Positions 31,301-43,300 of a DNA stretch of 49,534 nucleotides are shown here, piece by piece. The DNA lies in the NCBI GenBank assembly GCA_037176905.1, contig JBBBWG010030276.1:1-49534 (forward strand), in the 5' to 3' direction. Every line of letters starts with the position of its first letter. Position 1 is the first letter of the stretch. A program made the position numbers and the translations under genes. The DNA comes from Azolla pinnata. Lineage: Eukaryota > Streptophyta > Polypodiopsida > Salviniales > Salviniaceae. The notes beneath the pieces were generated by a model. That model saw nothing but the letters and a program-made list of their open reading frames with translations. It did no database searches and was not told the origin of the DNA.

Positions 31301-33820
31301 GAGTGGACAATGGTATGACAACAGTGTGCTTGTTTTCTTGTGTCTCCCTACCATAGGGGACTTAATGCTCAACCATACACAATTTGAGGAGGCATTCTAC
31401 AGTGAATTCACTGCCGAGAAGCACAGCCACTACGAAGAAGAAAAAAGGAAAAATATAAATGAATTCGATACGATTTACAGAAAGGTTACAAAGAAATGCA
31501 GGCCCGAAATGTAATGGGCTAGAATACCTATTTCTAAACAGTAGGCTAGAATACCTATTTCTAAATCTCAAACAACCAAAACTATTGACAAAGAAGAATG
31601 ACAGGACAAAGCATTCCAGCCGGGTAACACATAAGCTGACCAAACTGATGTCAATATAAATGAACCCACAAAGGAAAACACATAAGGAAACTAACTTGCT
31701 GATAGGCTTAGAGTGGCCCCGGAATGTCCTCTGCAAAGTAAAACTCCCAACAGGAGCTGTGGGCTCCTGTGGAGGGTTTCTATAAGAATTGCCATTGTTG
31801 CAGCTAAACTTGATTGAGAGCGGATCAACCCTTGTATACTTGTCCTTCGAACTATTGGCACTGTCTTTCTGCCCCAATTTCGCTAGCCTTGAATCTTTTT
31901 GAAAACCATCAGGCTTTTCACCAGAGCAAAATAAGATGCTTGACTCACTTTTCTCAGAGAGAGATGGAGCACCACCCTGGAGACATGTCCGCCAATTTTA
32001 GTTTGATACCTCATCCCACAAGCTAGTTAACATTCAGGGTTATTCCTATGCAAGGAAAATGTTGGTTGGAATACATACTTGTTCCAGCAATTTGTCTCTT
32101 TCAAGAGCAATGAGAGCCTTCTGTCTCACTGCAACCTCGTATTTCCGTTTCAACTCTTTTATAATTGGTTCATATTGAGAAAAATGTTTTTGTAATCTCT
32201 GTCGAACGATTTCAACAGTTTTTGACAATCAAGTTAGTATATTGTGATGATCAGAGTTTTACATAATCATTCTGTATGAACACGGTTGCATCTGCCTACA
32301 TGCACAGGCATGACATGATAAGACAACATTATCATTTGTGCAATGTGACAGGAAGATATAATTTACTGTGTTCTTTTTAATGTCCTTCCCTATCCCATAT
32401 CTTACTTCTACTCTTCTCCCATCCTCTTCATGTAAAATCTATATTTAGCATTTCAATCTACACAAACTCTGCACATGATTCCTGACAAGTAGAGCAAATA
32501 AAAGAATTCATTAAAGAATGCAGACTATGTAGGTCTGTGATGGTATTTCTATATTCATATATGGCAATGATTTCTTAAGTGCGGTGTCAAATGCTCTACA
32601 TGAATAGTTATCATATCCCATGTGTTTTATAGAATATCTAATAAAGATAATATGTCTATAAAGTTTATGATAGATGATAATTGGCTGATGCAATGCACAA
32701 ATATCACATGAGTTTGCAAAGTTAGATGGTAATTATTATTACAACATCAGAAGCTCTAGCAGTATACATGAATCACACCTTGACATCAACAATGAGTTTA
32801 TTTTTCTCCTGTGCAATCCTCCTATGATGCATTCGATGAATATTCCTCTCTTTCCTTATTTTTTCTAACATTTCTTGCCTGCACCTGCAATCTGAAAGAC
32901 AAAAGTCAGTTTCAAGTGATAAGGTACTACAGCGTGCAAACCTGTGAAAGAAGTAAATAAGAAAAATCTCTGCAATACCCCATCCCTCGGATTCCATATT
33001 ATCCCTTCCGAAAGAACTGTAAGGAAAAAGATAAAGTCTGAATGCTTACTGTGCTAAGTAATTAACTTGTTGTAGCTGTTGTGTTAGTCTGGACACTGCC
33101 GCTTCCAGATGCATACTTCTTGTATATTCATCAGGGACATTGTCAAATTTGATCTCGTTCAGTTTCCCACTCTCTCTCAATTCAAACCATTCAGTCTGGT
33201 TGTGATAATGGAAAATCCGTAAAATAATCGCCCATCTTATATTGTTCACAATTAGCAGAAGAAAGTCATCATGTAGAAAAAAGTGCAAGTTACCTCGAAA
33301 GTATTGAGGGTCTTTGTGAGCCCTGTTTTGACAAGAAAATTCCGGACAAAATCATCTATGACCTCTGCTCTATGTATTGTCTCTTTTTGTTCTTCATGAG
33401 TTTTGCCTGCAATCTTGTCTTTTCCTACACAATTCAATGCCAGGAGAAGATCCTCAATTTATATCAGCAAACTGGTTTCTTGGGTTCAAAACCCATGTTC
33501 ATACACACATACTTCGCATATGAGGAATAATATTTACCAAACAAATAGGAAAGCTTTTGAACAGACTGAAGTGTGGCATCCAGGTCTTCAGTGTGTGTAT
33601 CCTCTTCATCAGAGTCACTAGATAATTGTATTTCTTCCTCATATTCATATTCAGCCCTTGTTTCATCTACATTTCATAAGAACAGAAGATAAAAAATTTT
33701 AAGGGAGATAAATGTGGAATTCTAAAGCATGGATACAGTATAAATCAACCCGGGCTTACAAGGATGATCATCACATCTTCCCACTTGGTCTGATGTAATC
33801 AGCAAATCTTCGCCACCCAT
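28398..33820 (-). CDS. SPAG16: PF20/SPAG16 flagellar central-pair WD40 protein, 13 exons, 599 aa
   Basis: Exons: 33760-33820, 33538-33666, 33294-33424, 33050-33195, 32779-32878, 32079-32198, 31696-31976, 31005-31148, 30815-30911, 30624-30712, 29933-30125, 28785-28954 and 28398-28536 (1800 nt, phases consistent; Chlamydomonas PF20 and human SPAG16 are about 600-630 aa). Residues about 20-60 are acidic, 75-230 are charged and helical (coiled coil; HRMHHRRIAQEKN is family-typical), and 310-599 form seven WD repeats: ATASDDATWKMW, ASSSGDCTVKVW, ASASLDHTARIWD, TLRGHVDSVNS, TASSDKTVSLWD, ASVDSRGIVKVWD and VSGSTDCTFRVWG. The family builds the bridge between central-pair microtubules and is needed for motility of 9+2 flagella. 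Its presence in a plant implies swimming sperm. Exon 5 has a second in-frame acceptor 6 bp upstream (32884), which may be used alternatively. No defects seen. Confidence 0.95.
29195..29905. repeat. Minisatellite of about 100 bp in a PF20 intron
   Basis: Seven copies of a unit starting 'tagatatatcactgaacagcaa(g)gattttaa(t)tccgtatttcatttcgaattccaagcttgtttcaaaattttgg'. Unit length varies (93-115 bp) because the TTTTGGTT(C)AAA tail is present once or twice. The array fills the intron between exons 12 and 11 and ends within about 30 bp of the donor at 29932. Confidence 0.95.
30150..30430. repeat. Three diverged copies of an 80-115 bp repeat in a PF20 intron
   Basis: The phrase 'cacca(c/t)at(a/g)tcaaaacagaaatccacaatgc' recurs at about 30160, 30260 and 30343, with the following 'gatcaGATTGCCTT...AGAACAGAATTTGG'. 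It lies between exons 11 and 10. The last two copies are almost identical. Confidence 0.9.
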
Positions 33821-34247
33821 TGTCTCCAAATCTTTCTAGAACTGAGATACAATCTGAAATAATAATGCCGCACACAGCCTTTGTTTAAAGTACAGTTTGA
33901 CCAGCACTATGTACAGCGTTATAACATTACACTATCAGACACAAAGTGTTATGGGCATGGCCATAACTGACCATGAGGTATGCCACCATAGTTTCGTTTA
34001 GCCTCATAGTGAGTTTGTACAGGTTAATTCACAGTAGAAAGAGGGATGGGAGAATATCTCATGGTCAGTTAAGGCTAGGCTGATTGCAGGTCTTGATGAG
34101 TTTTCTTTCAGATCACATCCAAACAGTTGGCCAAGTTATGGTAGTATTTCATGGTCTGTTCATTCCTTAAGCATCTAAGTTGGCCATGGATCAGCATGTA
34201 GAACATTCTGGTCTATGTTACTTAAACTACATTTTCTTTCATGCATC

Positions 34248-34278
<31 letters not shown>

Positions 34279-35841
34279 GTCAGTATCATAAGTATTCTTT
34301 CTAAAGCAAAAACAAAACCAAGAAATACCTTTTTGTCTTATGCCGCCATTCATTCATACAGAGGAAAGGATCCACAGAGAACCTTTCTTCTTCTTCTTCT
34401 TCTTCTTCTTCTTTAAACAGACCGATGCAGATTGGAAACAGAGGAGAGCCGTTATCTTGTGAAAAGCACGATATGGTAGTTTGTACCCCTTCGAAATCAG
34501 TAATTATTTACTTCATTATCCAGAATTACGAAAATTTGTGCCCAAAAGACAATGTCAAATACCTAACTTAACCGTCCGGATCAGTTCAAGATGCCCTTTA
34601 CATTGCCCTTCAAAAATGCAAAATTTGGATTGGACCGGATCAGTTCAAGATGCCCTTTACATTGCCCTTCAAAATTGCAAATTTGGATTCGAGCTATGAT
34701 TAGAAAAACAAAAGATTTCGTGGTAAAGAGATCAATCGAAGCGACAAGTTGAAACCTATATAGATTGGATGCACAACGAATAGGCAATACACTTTCAACA
34801 AGCGATCAAGGAGGTAGCAACTTTTGAGCCTCAAGCAATTGCACGACTTGTCAAGCAACTTCCAAAACGCACAAATGCAAATCATAGATGAAGTTGATTT
34901 TGATCTTCATTCAAAATGGCAAATACGACATCTAAAGGCCAGCCTTTTGATGCAATTACAACCAAGACCTACTATTAAAATGCCATTCGAGATCTACGAG
35001 ATCTAAACCCCAACAAATTTAGCATAAAAAAGGCTACCCACCTTACCAAGCAATGTTAAGATAAATGCATTGCATTTGCTTTTTGGCATTCTAATCAAAG
35101 TGATGCTCAACTCATATTTTTGGTTGCATTACGATCACAATCACCTCGAAATTCTTGATGCCCAAATGAATACTTTTGTGGATGTCTTTCTTACAAGGAA
35201 TAAAATAGTGACCGGATATTTTGTTCCTTGCATATTTCCCAATGAATACAATGCAAAGAACCGCTAGATTATTGTTAAATGAGTAAAAGCTTCCAAATCA
35301 GAAATTTACGCGTGAACTCAGTACGAAAGCTGGTATCTCAGAATTACAAGTAATTAGATGTAGCCAATTAGAGGACTTCCAGTCTGAGTTGGTGTATTTA
35401 CCAACAATGACAATAGCCCAATTGGTCTGTGGCCAAACAAACACCCTTAACATATCATGGATTACCCTTAGCCAGATTCATTAAAATACCTTCTTGCAGA
35501 TATATTCCAAGTTTGTTGGGGAACAGAGTAAGAGCACTGAGCATTATACAAATTTTAGACAGGCACCTTGAGAACAGCCAAATTTTGCTATAATTCTTTC
35601 TACTCACTCTGCAACAATGTTCTTGCCCTTCTGTGCTTGCAATTGTAATTTGTGATCATTCCAATGGTGTACTCATAAGGGCTGTATCTGAGGATGAACA
35701 GAGAGTAGACTCTCTTAGAATAAAACATGTAACATGGTGAAAGCTATTTTCTAGAACAAATGTGACCCTCCTATCGATACAAAAAGTCCTCATAGCAACA
35801 TGGTGTGTTTCAAAAGCTTTTCCTCACTTCGACGCCAACTA
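33821..35841. other. Intergenic region between PF20 and the tRNA methyltransferase gene
   Basis: No gene recognised. Contains a TCTG microsatellite (34244-34283), a TTC tract (34386-34413), and a 60-bp tandem duplication (GGATCAGTTCAAGATGCCC at about 34577 and 34637). The left part is the likely PF20 promoter; the right part is the 3' flank of the methyltransferase gene. Confidence 0.5.
34577..34693. repeat. 60-bp tandem duplication
   Basis: Two copies of a unit beginning GGATCAGTTCAAGATGCCC and ending near TTGGATT, differing at a few positions. Confidence 0.9.
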
Positions 35842-38800
35842 TCAGAGCCTTGTATACAAACACCTATACATTTTGCCACCAGTTGCAAGAGCATGAATCT
35901 CCCGCTCTGACCGTAGTCCCAGTGGATTCTCCAGAAGCCACCCCTTGTCATCACAATGAATAGCATTATTGTCTTCAAATCCATGCCTTAATGAAACGCC
36001 AACTTTGGAATCAAACAAACACTTCATGTCTTCCGCTACCTCTTTGACATCCGATTGAATAAAAACCTGCATTCACTTATGAGTCACGCATGTCTCTGCT
36101 TGCCCTCACATGGCATTGGAATTTATACAGAAAATCTGCTACCTGCCCATTAGAGACGAGTATGTCAGTGATGGCATTGACAAGTTGCTCTTGGACAATA
36201 CGCCTTTTGTGATGCCTTGCTTTGAAATGTGGATCTGGACACTGCATAGTTATGTGTGTACATCACATGGGTTTAGTGTGGTTACAGATGAGAGGATTAG
36301 GGTTGAAGATTTAGTGAAACTATTAGTGCTTAATGTAGTGCTTAAGAATTATTGAGATGATTAGGGTTTACAGCTTAATGAGATAATATTGACATAATTA
36401 GTGAGATGTTTAGGATTTAGGGTTTAAAAGATAATTAGTGACATACAAGATGGGAGATGCATCCATTACCACACTTATTGTACGTGAGTAAACACACACA
36501 CATAAGTCTGTTGGAACAAATCTTTAAAATGCAACAACATTACCAATATGGTCACGTATTTAAGCTGGCCCGGATATGTGGAAAGAATAGAAGAGAATGA
36601 CATTGTTGCATTTGCAACCATGTAGTGCCTGCAAAATCAATCATACATCACCACATACTACACACATGTAGCTCTTACAAAACCTTTGGCTCGATGAAAA
36701 AATGCCTCAAAAAACTATCATGAACATTTCAATCAAAAGGATATTGATGAACATGAATGCCCAACAGATGAGATGTCCACGAAGTTCCATTCATTTAAAA
36801 AATAATATCTTGCACGAAGATTTTTCATTCCTAGGATAATGCTCTTCTATCGACTCAAGATCATCATTTAAATGCAAAAACTATCTCAAATAGGTAGTAC
36901 TCAAAACAATTAGCATTGCTTCGTTATTGATAAGATAGGAATCCTTAAAGAGCAGAAAGAGCAGAAAGACAAGAATAAGTGCCAACACCAGGAAGAAGAG
37001 AATAAAATTTGGTTATTTAACCTCTCTTGTTCATAGAAGTGTCACATGAAAAATAAATGCAGTGAAGATACTATGCCAAAAATTTTGCTCAATGAAGAAA
37101 CACTAAGAGAATTTGACCAGGAACAAAAAGAATCACTAAAAAGTAAAGATTAAAAAAAGGGAACGATTTCATTATAACAGGAACAGAAATAAAAGTGAAA
37201 CTCACAGGTTTTCAAACTTAAGCTCATTTGCCCAAAGGTTTGCTCGAGTGACAAGCTGCTCCATAATAAAAAGAAAATGAAGAGCATTTCCATATACCAA
37301 CACAATGAGAACTCCATTCAATCAGATCGTTAGACCAATAGCACTTTTTTATCACAAAACAAGACACCTTGCCTGATGACGGATCTCAAGTCCCAAGTAA
37401 TTGCATGACTCAGCATTTTGTTTTGCAAGCATCATTAAGAACCTGCCACTACCTAAAAGAGGGAAAAAAACATTAATACCAAAAAAACTTGTTATCAACA
37501 AAGTTTAAATATCAACTTTTCTTTTACTGTTCAAAAATAAAAATCACATTACCACAGCCAATATCAACCATTATTGGATGTGCCGGGTCTTTATATATAT
37601 CTTCCCATCGAGGCGGGGGCACTGGCACCTGTACAAAAGAGAAACAAAAATCACATCACAGTTAGTTAACCAAACTAGTAGAGACAAGTGAAATAAAGCC
37701 TTTGCCTTTTCTGTTGCATTTTTGCATGTGGAACATGACTCATTGTCTTAGATCACACCCTGAACCTGGAAAGCTTCAATACACTTTCATGGAACAAAGA
37801 TTTGGGGCACAAACCATAGGCGACAGAGATACATGGAAACTCAAGTGTAAGGTTCACAGTTATACATGTACAAAACATGGATAAAAAGGGTACAACAGCT
37901 ACTCTTCACTCTATTGGATATGATGATTACATGAAGTTAGTTGAGCATGATTTCCAGAAAGGTGTAATATGCTGTGCAAACATGAATACACGGGTAACGC
38001 ACCTACTCTTCACTCTACTGGACATGAATTCACACACTTATACAATGTAGGGACATGGATATAAGTGCACAACATTTGTTCTTCACTCCATTTTTCCGTC
38101 ATGCCCACATATCCCATATTTCCACCATGCTTTCGACATCAACCCTGCCAGTTTCTCCCAACAGTCATAGTGACAGCTGAGATCTGTCGTAAGAGTTTAT
38201 TGAGAGCATCAAGGGACTGAAGATTGAAGATCACGTTGTCTCCACTCTTGCCAGGCTTGATTACAGTTGTTAAAAAAATGTATATTTTGTGTATAGAATA
38301 CGTTTTGCAATACTCTGATATATTCGACAAGAGATTATTAAGAACATTGCGACAACAAATGTTGAAGGGCAACTTGTCCCATTCTTTCCATTCCTGAGCA
38401 TAGTTGTAACAAATGTGTCTTTTATGTATAAAATACGTTTTGCAATACTCTGAAGTATTTAACACGGCTTATCAAGAACATGAAGTCACCAAACACTGAA
38501 GAGCATCTTGTTTCCACTACTCTTTCCATCACCATACTAGTAAAATGTTACAATACTTTGAAAACACTTAGCATTAGTATTTGCATGACAAGCATTTTAC
38601 AACTATGTGCTTGATAAATTAGAACTATTCTCGCCAATCAGGATACATCATTTCAACAAGAGAAACAAAAATCAAAGAGTGAATGCCCGCTTACCACCAA
38701 TGAGCCCTTCAAGGGATTAACATGTTGTCGTGATCTCACTCCTGCAACCTTTGATGCAGACAAAACAGAAAGCAAAACAAGAAATGCACAAGAGAATGGA

Positions 38801-39238
38801 ATGAGATTTTTCCTTAACCAGTTTGGAAAAACAAAAGCTTCATCTGTATTTCTTGAACGAAACGAGTTGCTTTCTTTCTTTCTGTACCTTACCAGAGAGT
38901 TGCTTCAGATTGAGCTCGGAGAACTGTTGCTCGACCAGATGGCTTGTGGGACCCTGGGTGACGAGAGGAATAGGAGAGGCAAGAGAAGCAGAAAATCTGC
39001 ATTTCCCATGGATGGGTCCAGTGATGGGGGGTAGAAGAGAGTAGGGAAGCTTTGAGAGGCGGAACCTGAGGAAGAATCTACTGCCCCCTGCATAAGCAGA
39101 CGAAGAAGATGATGATGATGATGATGCTGTTGATGCTGAGGGATGAAGAGCAGAAAGAGAAGAGGCAAGAAGCATTGCCCTCATCTCCAACCACATGCGT
39201 GCATGGAACAGGGGAGGCCAGGAACAGGGGAGATTCAT
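35842..39238 (-). CDS. trmB: tRNA (guanine-N7)-methyltransferase, TrmB family, probably organellar, 8 exons, 335 aa
   Basis: Exons: 38893-39238, 38695-38741, 37553-37628, 37373-37452, 37206-37255, 36544-36628, 36143-36241 and 35842-36066 (1008 nt, phases consistent, stop TGA). The SAM-binding motif MVDIGCGSGRFL (about 151-162) is followed by YLGLEIRHQLVTRAN and the family signature CPDPHFKARHHKRR (229-242). TrmB-type enzymes methylate N7 of G46 in the variable loop of tRNA and act as single polypeptides in bacteria and plastids. Residues 1-75 are Ser/Ala-rich with Arg and almost no acid residues up to SRFFLRFRLSK, consistent with a chloroplast or mitochondrial transit peptide. The start could also be M15 or M19. 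The intron between exons 4 and 5 begins with GC rather than GT (CAG|GCAAGG). Expected length without the presequence is typical of the bacterial enzyme. Confidence 0.94.
38190..38520. repeat. 135-bp tandem duplication in methyltransferase intron 2
   Basis: ATACGTTTTGCAATACTCTGA occurs with its first base at 38298 and 38433, exactly 135 bp apart, with similar but diverged flanks (for example 'agcatcaag...aacttgt'). A third, weaker copy may follow at about 38550. Because 135 is divisible by three, a minus-strand frame of 108 residues spans it; this is not a gene. Confidence 0.85.
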
Positions 39239-40307
39239 GGAACAGGGGTACAGATGATATGTATTTTTGTTTCAAACACTAGATGCATACATTCTACACA
39301 ATCTGATAACAAAGAAGACATGGTGGAACAAGGGAGAGTCTTTCATGTAAATTGTACTGTATGAAGTTTCATGTAATCGTACAATATACAGCGCCAATGC
39401 ATCAAGAATCCCTTCCATAGACACATCGGAAGAGCATTGTAATGTCTTTCCCACACGAACTGATGATCCTCAAAGGTTTCTTTTACTTACTTTGCTTGAT
39501 CCTCAAAGGTTTCTTCTACTTACTTTGCTGATTATGTGATGAGGAGGAGTTGGATTTCACGGAGGCCTACATGTACCCCACTGTTATCTAGAGAGCAGCA
39601 TTTGGAATCAATCAACCCAAACAAAGTCTAGGTTTGGAAAAGAAAAAGTAGGCACATTAATCCCAATTTTGAAGACCTTTCAAGCATGTAAGGGGCTATG
39701 ATGTATATACCACAAACTTGCCCTAGACACAGAGAAAGAAGCTGTTGGTTACTTCACTAACTTGTACTCCAAGTGCCATAATATGTGCTGATTGCAAACA
39801 TTTGCCAACAAATTATGTAAAGAACATTTGCATATGTAAGAACAAATTCTGTACTATCATCACGAGTTGATTGCTTTCTTGTTAGCAGGATTACAGAAAA
39901 TTAAGGAATCGGATTGCCTCCATGGCAATTTAGGTTCTGCATCATAGCACCATTATAATTAGATTTCTCATCTACCAAGCCTCTAATCATGTGGTTAGAG
40001 TTATATCAGTCCCCTTTTTAGGGCTTGAAAGCTGTATGTATACATCCTGATCCAGACACGTCAAATGAGTTTTTTGAATACTTATTCCCTACCAAGATCA
40101 TCATTGGATCACCATTTCCCAAAATAAAAGAAGCATTTTCGTAGGTTCTCGAATTTCCGATTCCCAGCCATCATCAACCGCATGTGGGGACATTCGATAT
40201 GAACAAGCCTTTGAAAGGTCGAATTTTTGTTCAACGAAATCATGGAGCACATATCCCCATTCTCAAAACACTGGTACTGAATCATCCTGAGTTCTGTGGT
40301 TCGATCC
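39239..40307. other. Intergenic region between methyltransferase and receptor kinase genes
   Basis: No gene recognised. It includes a 33-bp tandem duplication (GATCCTCAAAGGTTTCTT at about 39466 and 39499). It should contain the methyltransferase promoter and the receptor kinase 3' untranslated region. Confidence 0.5.
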
Positions 40308-43300
40308 TCATTTCCTCCATGTTGCTCTATGATCACCAGCACCAGGCTCTTCTTGACCTTCATCATCCTCATCTAGCCCTTTCCATTTGTTGATCTTACG
40401 GATCATCTTTTCTGTGTCCACCTCAATTTGGGCTGGTAACTGTGGAGAATCTTCTTTGAGAGCGCTCTGGTTCTCCGGTGCTGCCATTACAATGTTACGA
40501 GGAATGCTCCTTTGACGAGATGGCTCCCTATTACCACCAGCATTCTTCCGGTCCTTTTTAACACAGTTAAGGATATATGCAAAGCTTGAATAAGTTGTAT
40601 TGAATATAGATCATTTATGTTCATATAGAAGTACCAGAAACACAAACACATAGTAGCTCAGCAACAAGTCGAGTACTGTGTCTGACTTTAGGAATATCCT
40701 TAGACATACCAAAAAATCAAAAAACGCTAAAATCTTATTGCATTCTAGCATGTGGATATATAAGCATGTCGAAACGATCATGCTAATTCTAAAAGCCACC
40801 ATAAAACACTCTAGCACATTGGACTAGTGGTTAGGTGGGGTTGAAAACCTCCCACTCAGTTGCCACATTACAGTGTAACCTTGTTCCAATGTTGTAAAAT
40901 ACTTGGCATTCTGTAAAATAATTAGAATATATATTCTACAGAAGATACATAACTACAAAGAAAAAGTTTAAATACTTGAACACTTCTGATATTTATGTTG
41001 ATCCTAACAGGTAGTCTACCAACTTTACATGATTTTATCAGCAACATTTCTCAATGAGCAAACCATTTCATTCTAGAAGAAAGCTTTAGGCCAAAGATAT
41101 TTAAACCAAATCAAGGCCTTTATTGAGCGAACAAAACATAAAATACTCATTAAATATGTACGATACTTAAGATATGCAGAAATGTTTTCAAATTTCAGTT
41201 CTAAAACGAGGAATGTCTTTAATACTTCTGAAAATTCTAGGCTGCATTTTATAAATAAAATACATGTTTTTTAATAGCTGTAGATGGGAGTTGGAAACCT
41301 TTCATCACTATATTTGACAAACAAAAATCCCTATGTAGAGATAACATAAGTGAATAAACAGAGTTAATGGTATCAGATCATGTACCTCATGGAAAGGATT
41401 GTCATCTGTCTCGAGCATGTGAACTACTTGGCCCATCTTTGGTCGTTTTTGTGCATCAGGATCTACACATCGCAAAGCTACAAGCAATGTTCTTTTCAGT
41501 GCCCGAGATGACGGCTTCACATCCATTTTTGGATCTACAACTTCTTCTGAGTGGTGATTACCCACCATTGCTTTCAGCCAATCCACTAGATTCACCTAGA
41601 AACAATGCCATATTATAAGATGACAACATTTAGGATATTGCAAACAGTTTTGAAAACAAGGCTGCATTTGAAGGCATAAGCATCATGTTGAAGACCCAAG
41701 TTTATCACAATCTATGATCAACAACTTTAATCAATATGAACTGTTTTTGAGGGCACAAGCATTGGTTAAAGATTCAAGAATTTCAATCAATAATTAACAG
41801 CTTAAATTGAAATAAGTTGTTCTTGAAGGCATGAACATAGATTAAAGACACAAGATTACCAATCTATGAGCTGGCCACTTCTCACCTCTCCAGCTGGCCT
41901 TCCAAAATCTACAGGAACTCTTCCTGTCACCACCTCCATGAGGAGGACTCCATAGCTATACACATCACTTTTTTCAGTCAACATGCCAGTGAGGGCATAT
42001 TCTGGAGCAACATAACTGCAAGTCAACAGACAAAACATAAGACCTCTGGTATGTCAAGAAAAGATAGTTACCAAGCTTCCAAAAGTACTCACCCAAAAGT
42101 TCCCATGACCCTTGTTGTAACATGGGTATTTTCAGTTCCTAACAATTTTGCAAGTCCAAAATCAGCCACTTTTGGATTCCATTGGCTATCTACTAAGATA
42201 TTGCTAGATTTCACATCCCGGTGCACAACTTTGGGCTCTAGACCCTCATGCAAATAAGCCAGCCTGTATTATAGACACCCACAACCATATTAATACATGT
42301 GACTTCTCATTCTCAGTAAAAACTTTTGTTTCGTATTATGCAAAGTATAAAAATTCGAAATGTGATACTTGCGACCACTACTGAAACAGAAGTAGACACT
42401 TGAGCAAGACGATCTATATACAAATAGCTATTCACATACTTCCAGCAGAAGAATGCAATCTAAATACAAGGGAAAGCAAGAAAGCTACTACCATAGAGGA
42501 ATTCCAAACCAAGAATAACAAAAATGTTCTACGAATTAGGTGTCTGTCAATTGATCACATATTGTAGGATATATTCCAGACATTACCCTCAGTATTTCAT
42601 TGACACTAGGTATGTTACGGAAAAGAAAAAAAATCATAGTTTCCCAACAAAAAGAGAAGAGCAAACGCACTTGGAGGGCGATGTATACAAGCATATTTAC
42701 GGGAGTACCACTCACTACTGAATTCCAGAAAGCTTCTTGTAACTAACTAGAGTCATGCCCTTCATACATGGGCATATCACTATCCGAATGACAGTCTAAT
42801 GATATGTCGAAGCATGAGAAAATGAAATAAACAAAAACAAAAATATTTATATAAGCAGTATCTCATTAAGATCGATGACTTCTTTATTATTTATTTCACA
42901 CAGCACTTTGCAAGCATTTCATAAATTGAATTCCTCATATATGGTCAGTCAGCAGTTCCAATATCTTTAATCTCAATCCCACGTTGATAACAAAATGAAA
43001 TGCAGTCATAGAGACTTCAGTAACATGGGAGTTGCAAAAAGTACCCTTTTGCAGTACCAAGAATAATCTTCATTCGTATATCCCAAGACAATGCTGGAAG
43101 ATCTCCTAGCTGCCCATGTAACCACTGTTCCAAATTCCCATTGTCAACATACTCGTAAACAAGCATCCTGAATAACACGAAGTAAAATACTTCAAAAATC
43201 AGACCTTTTCATTGATACGGAAACTATGTTCAGTAATGTCCTACAAAGTTATCATTCGTTAATACTAGGTAATTATTGATGATTGACTCCATTCGACTTC

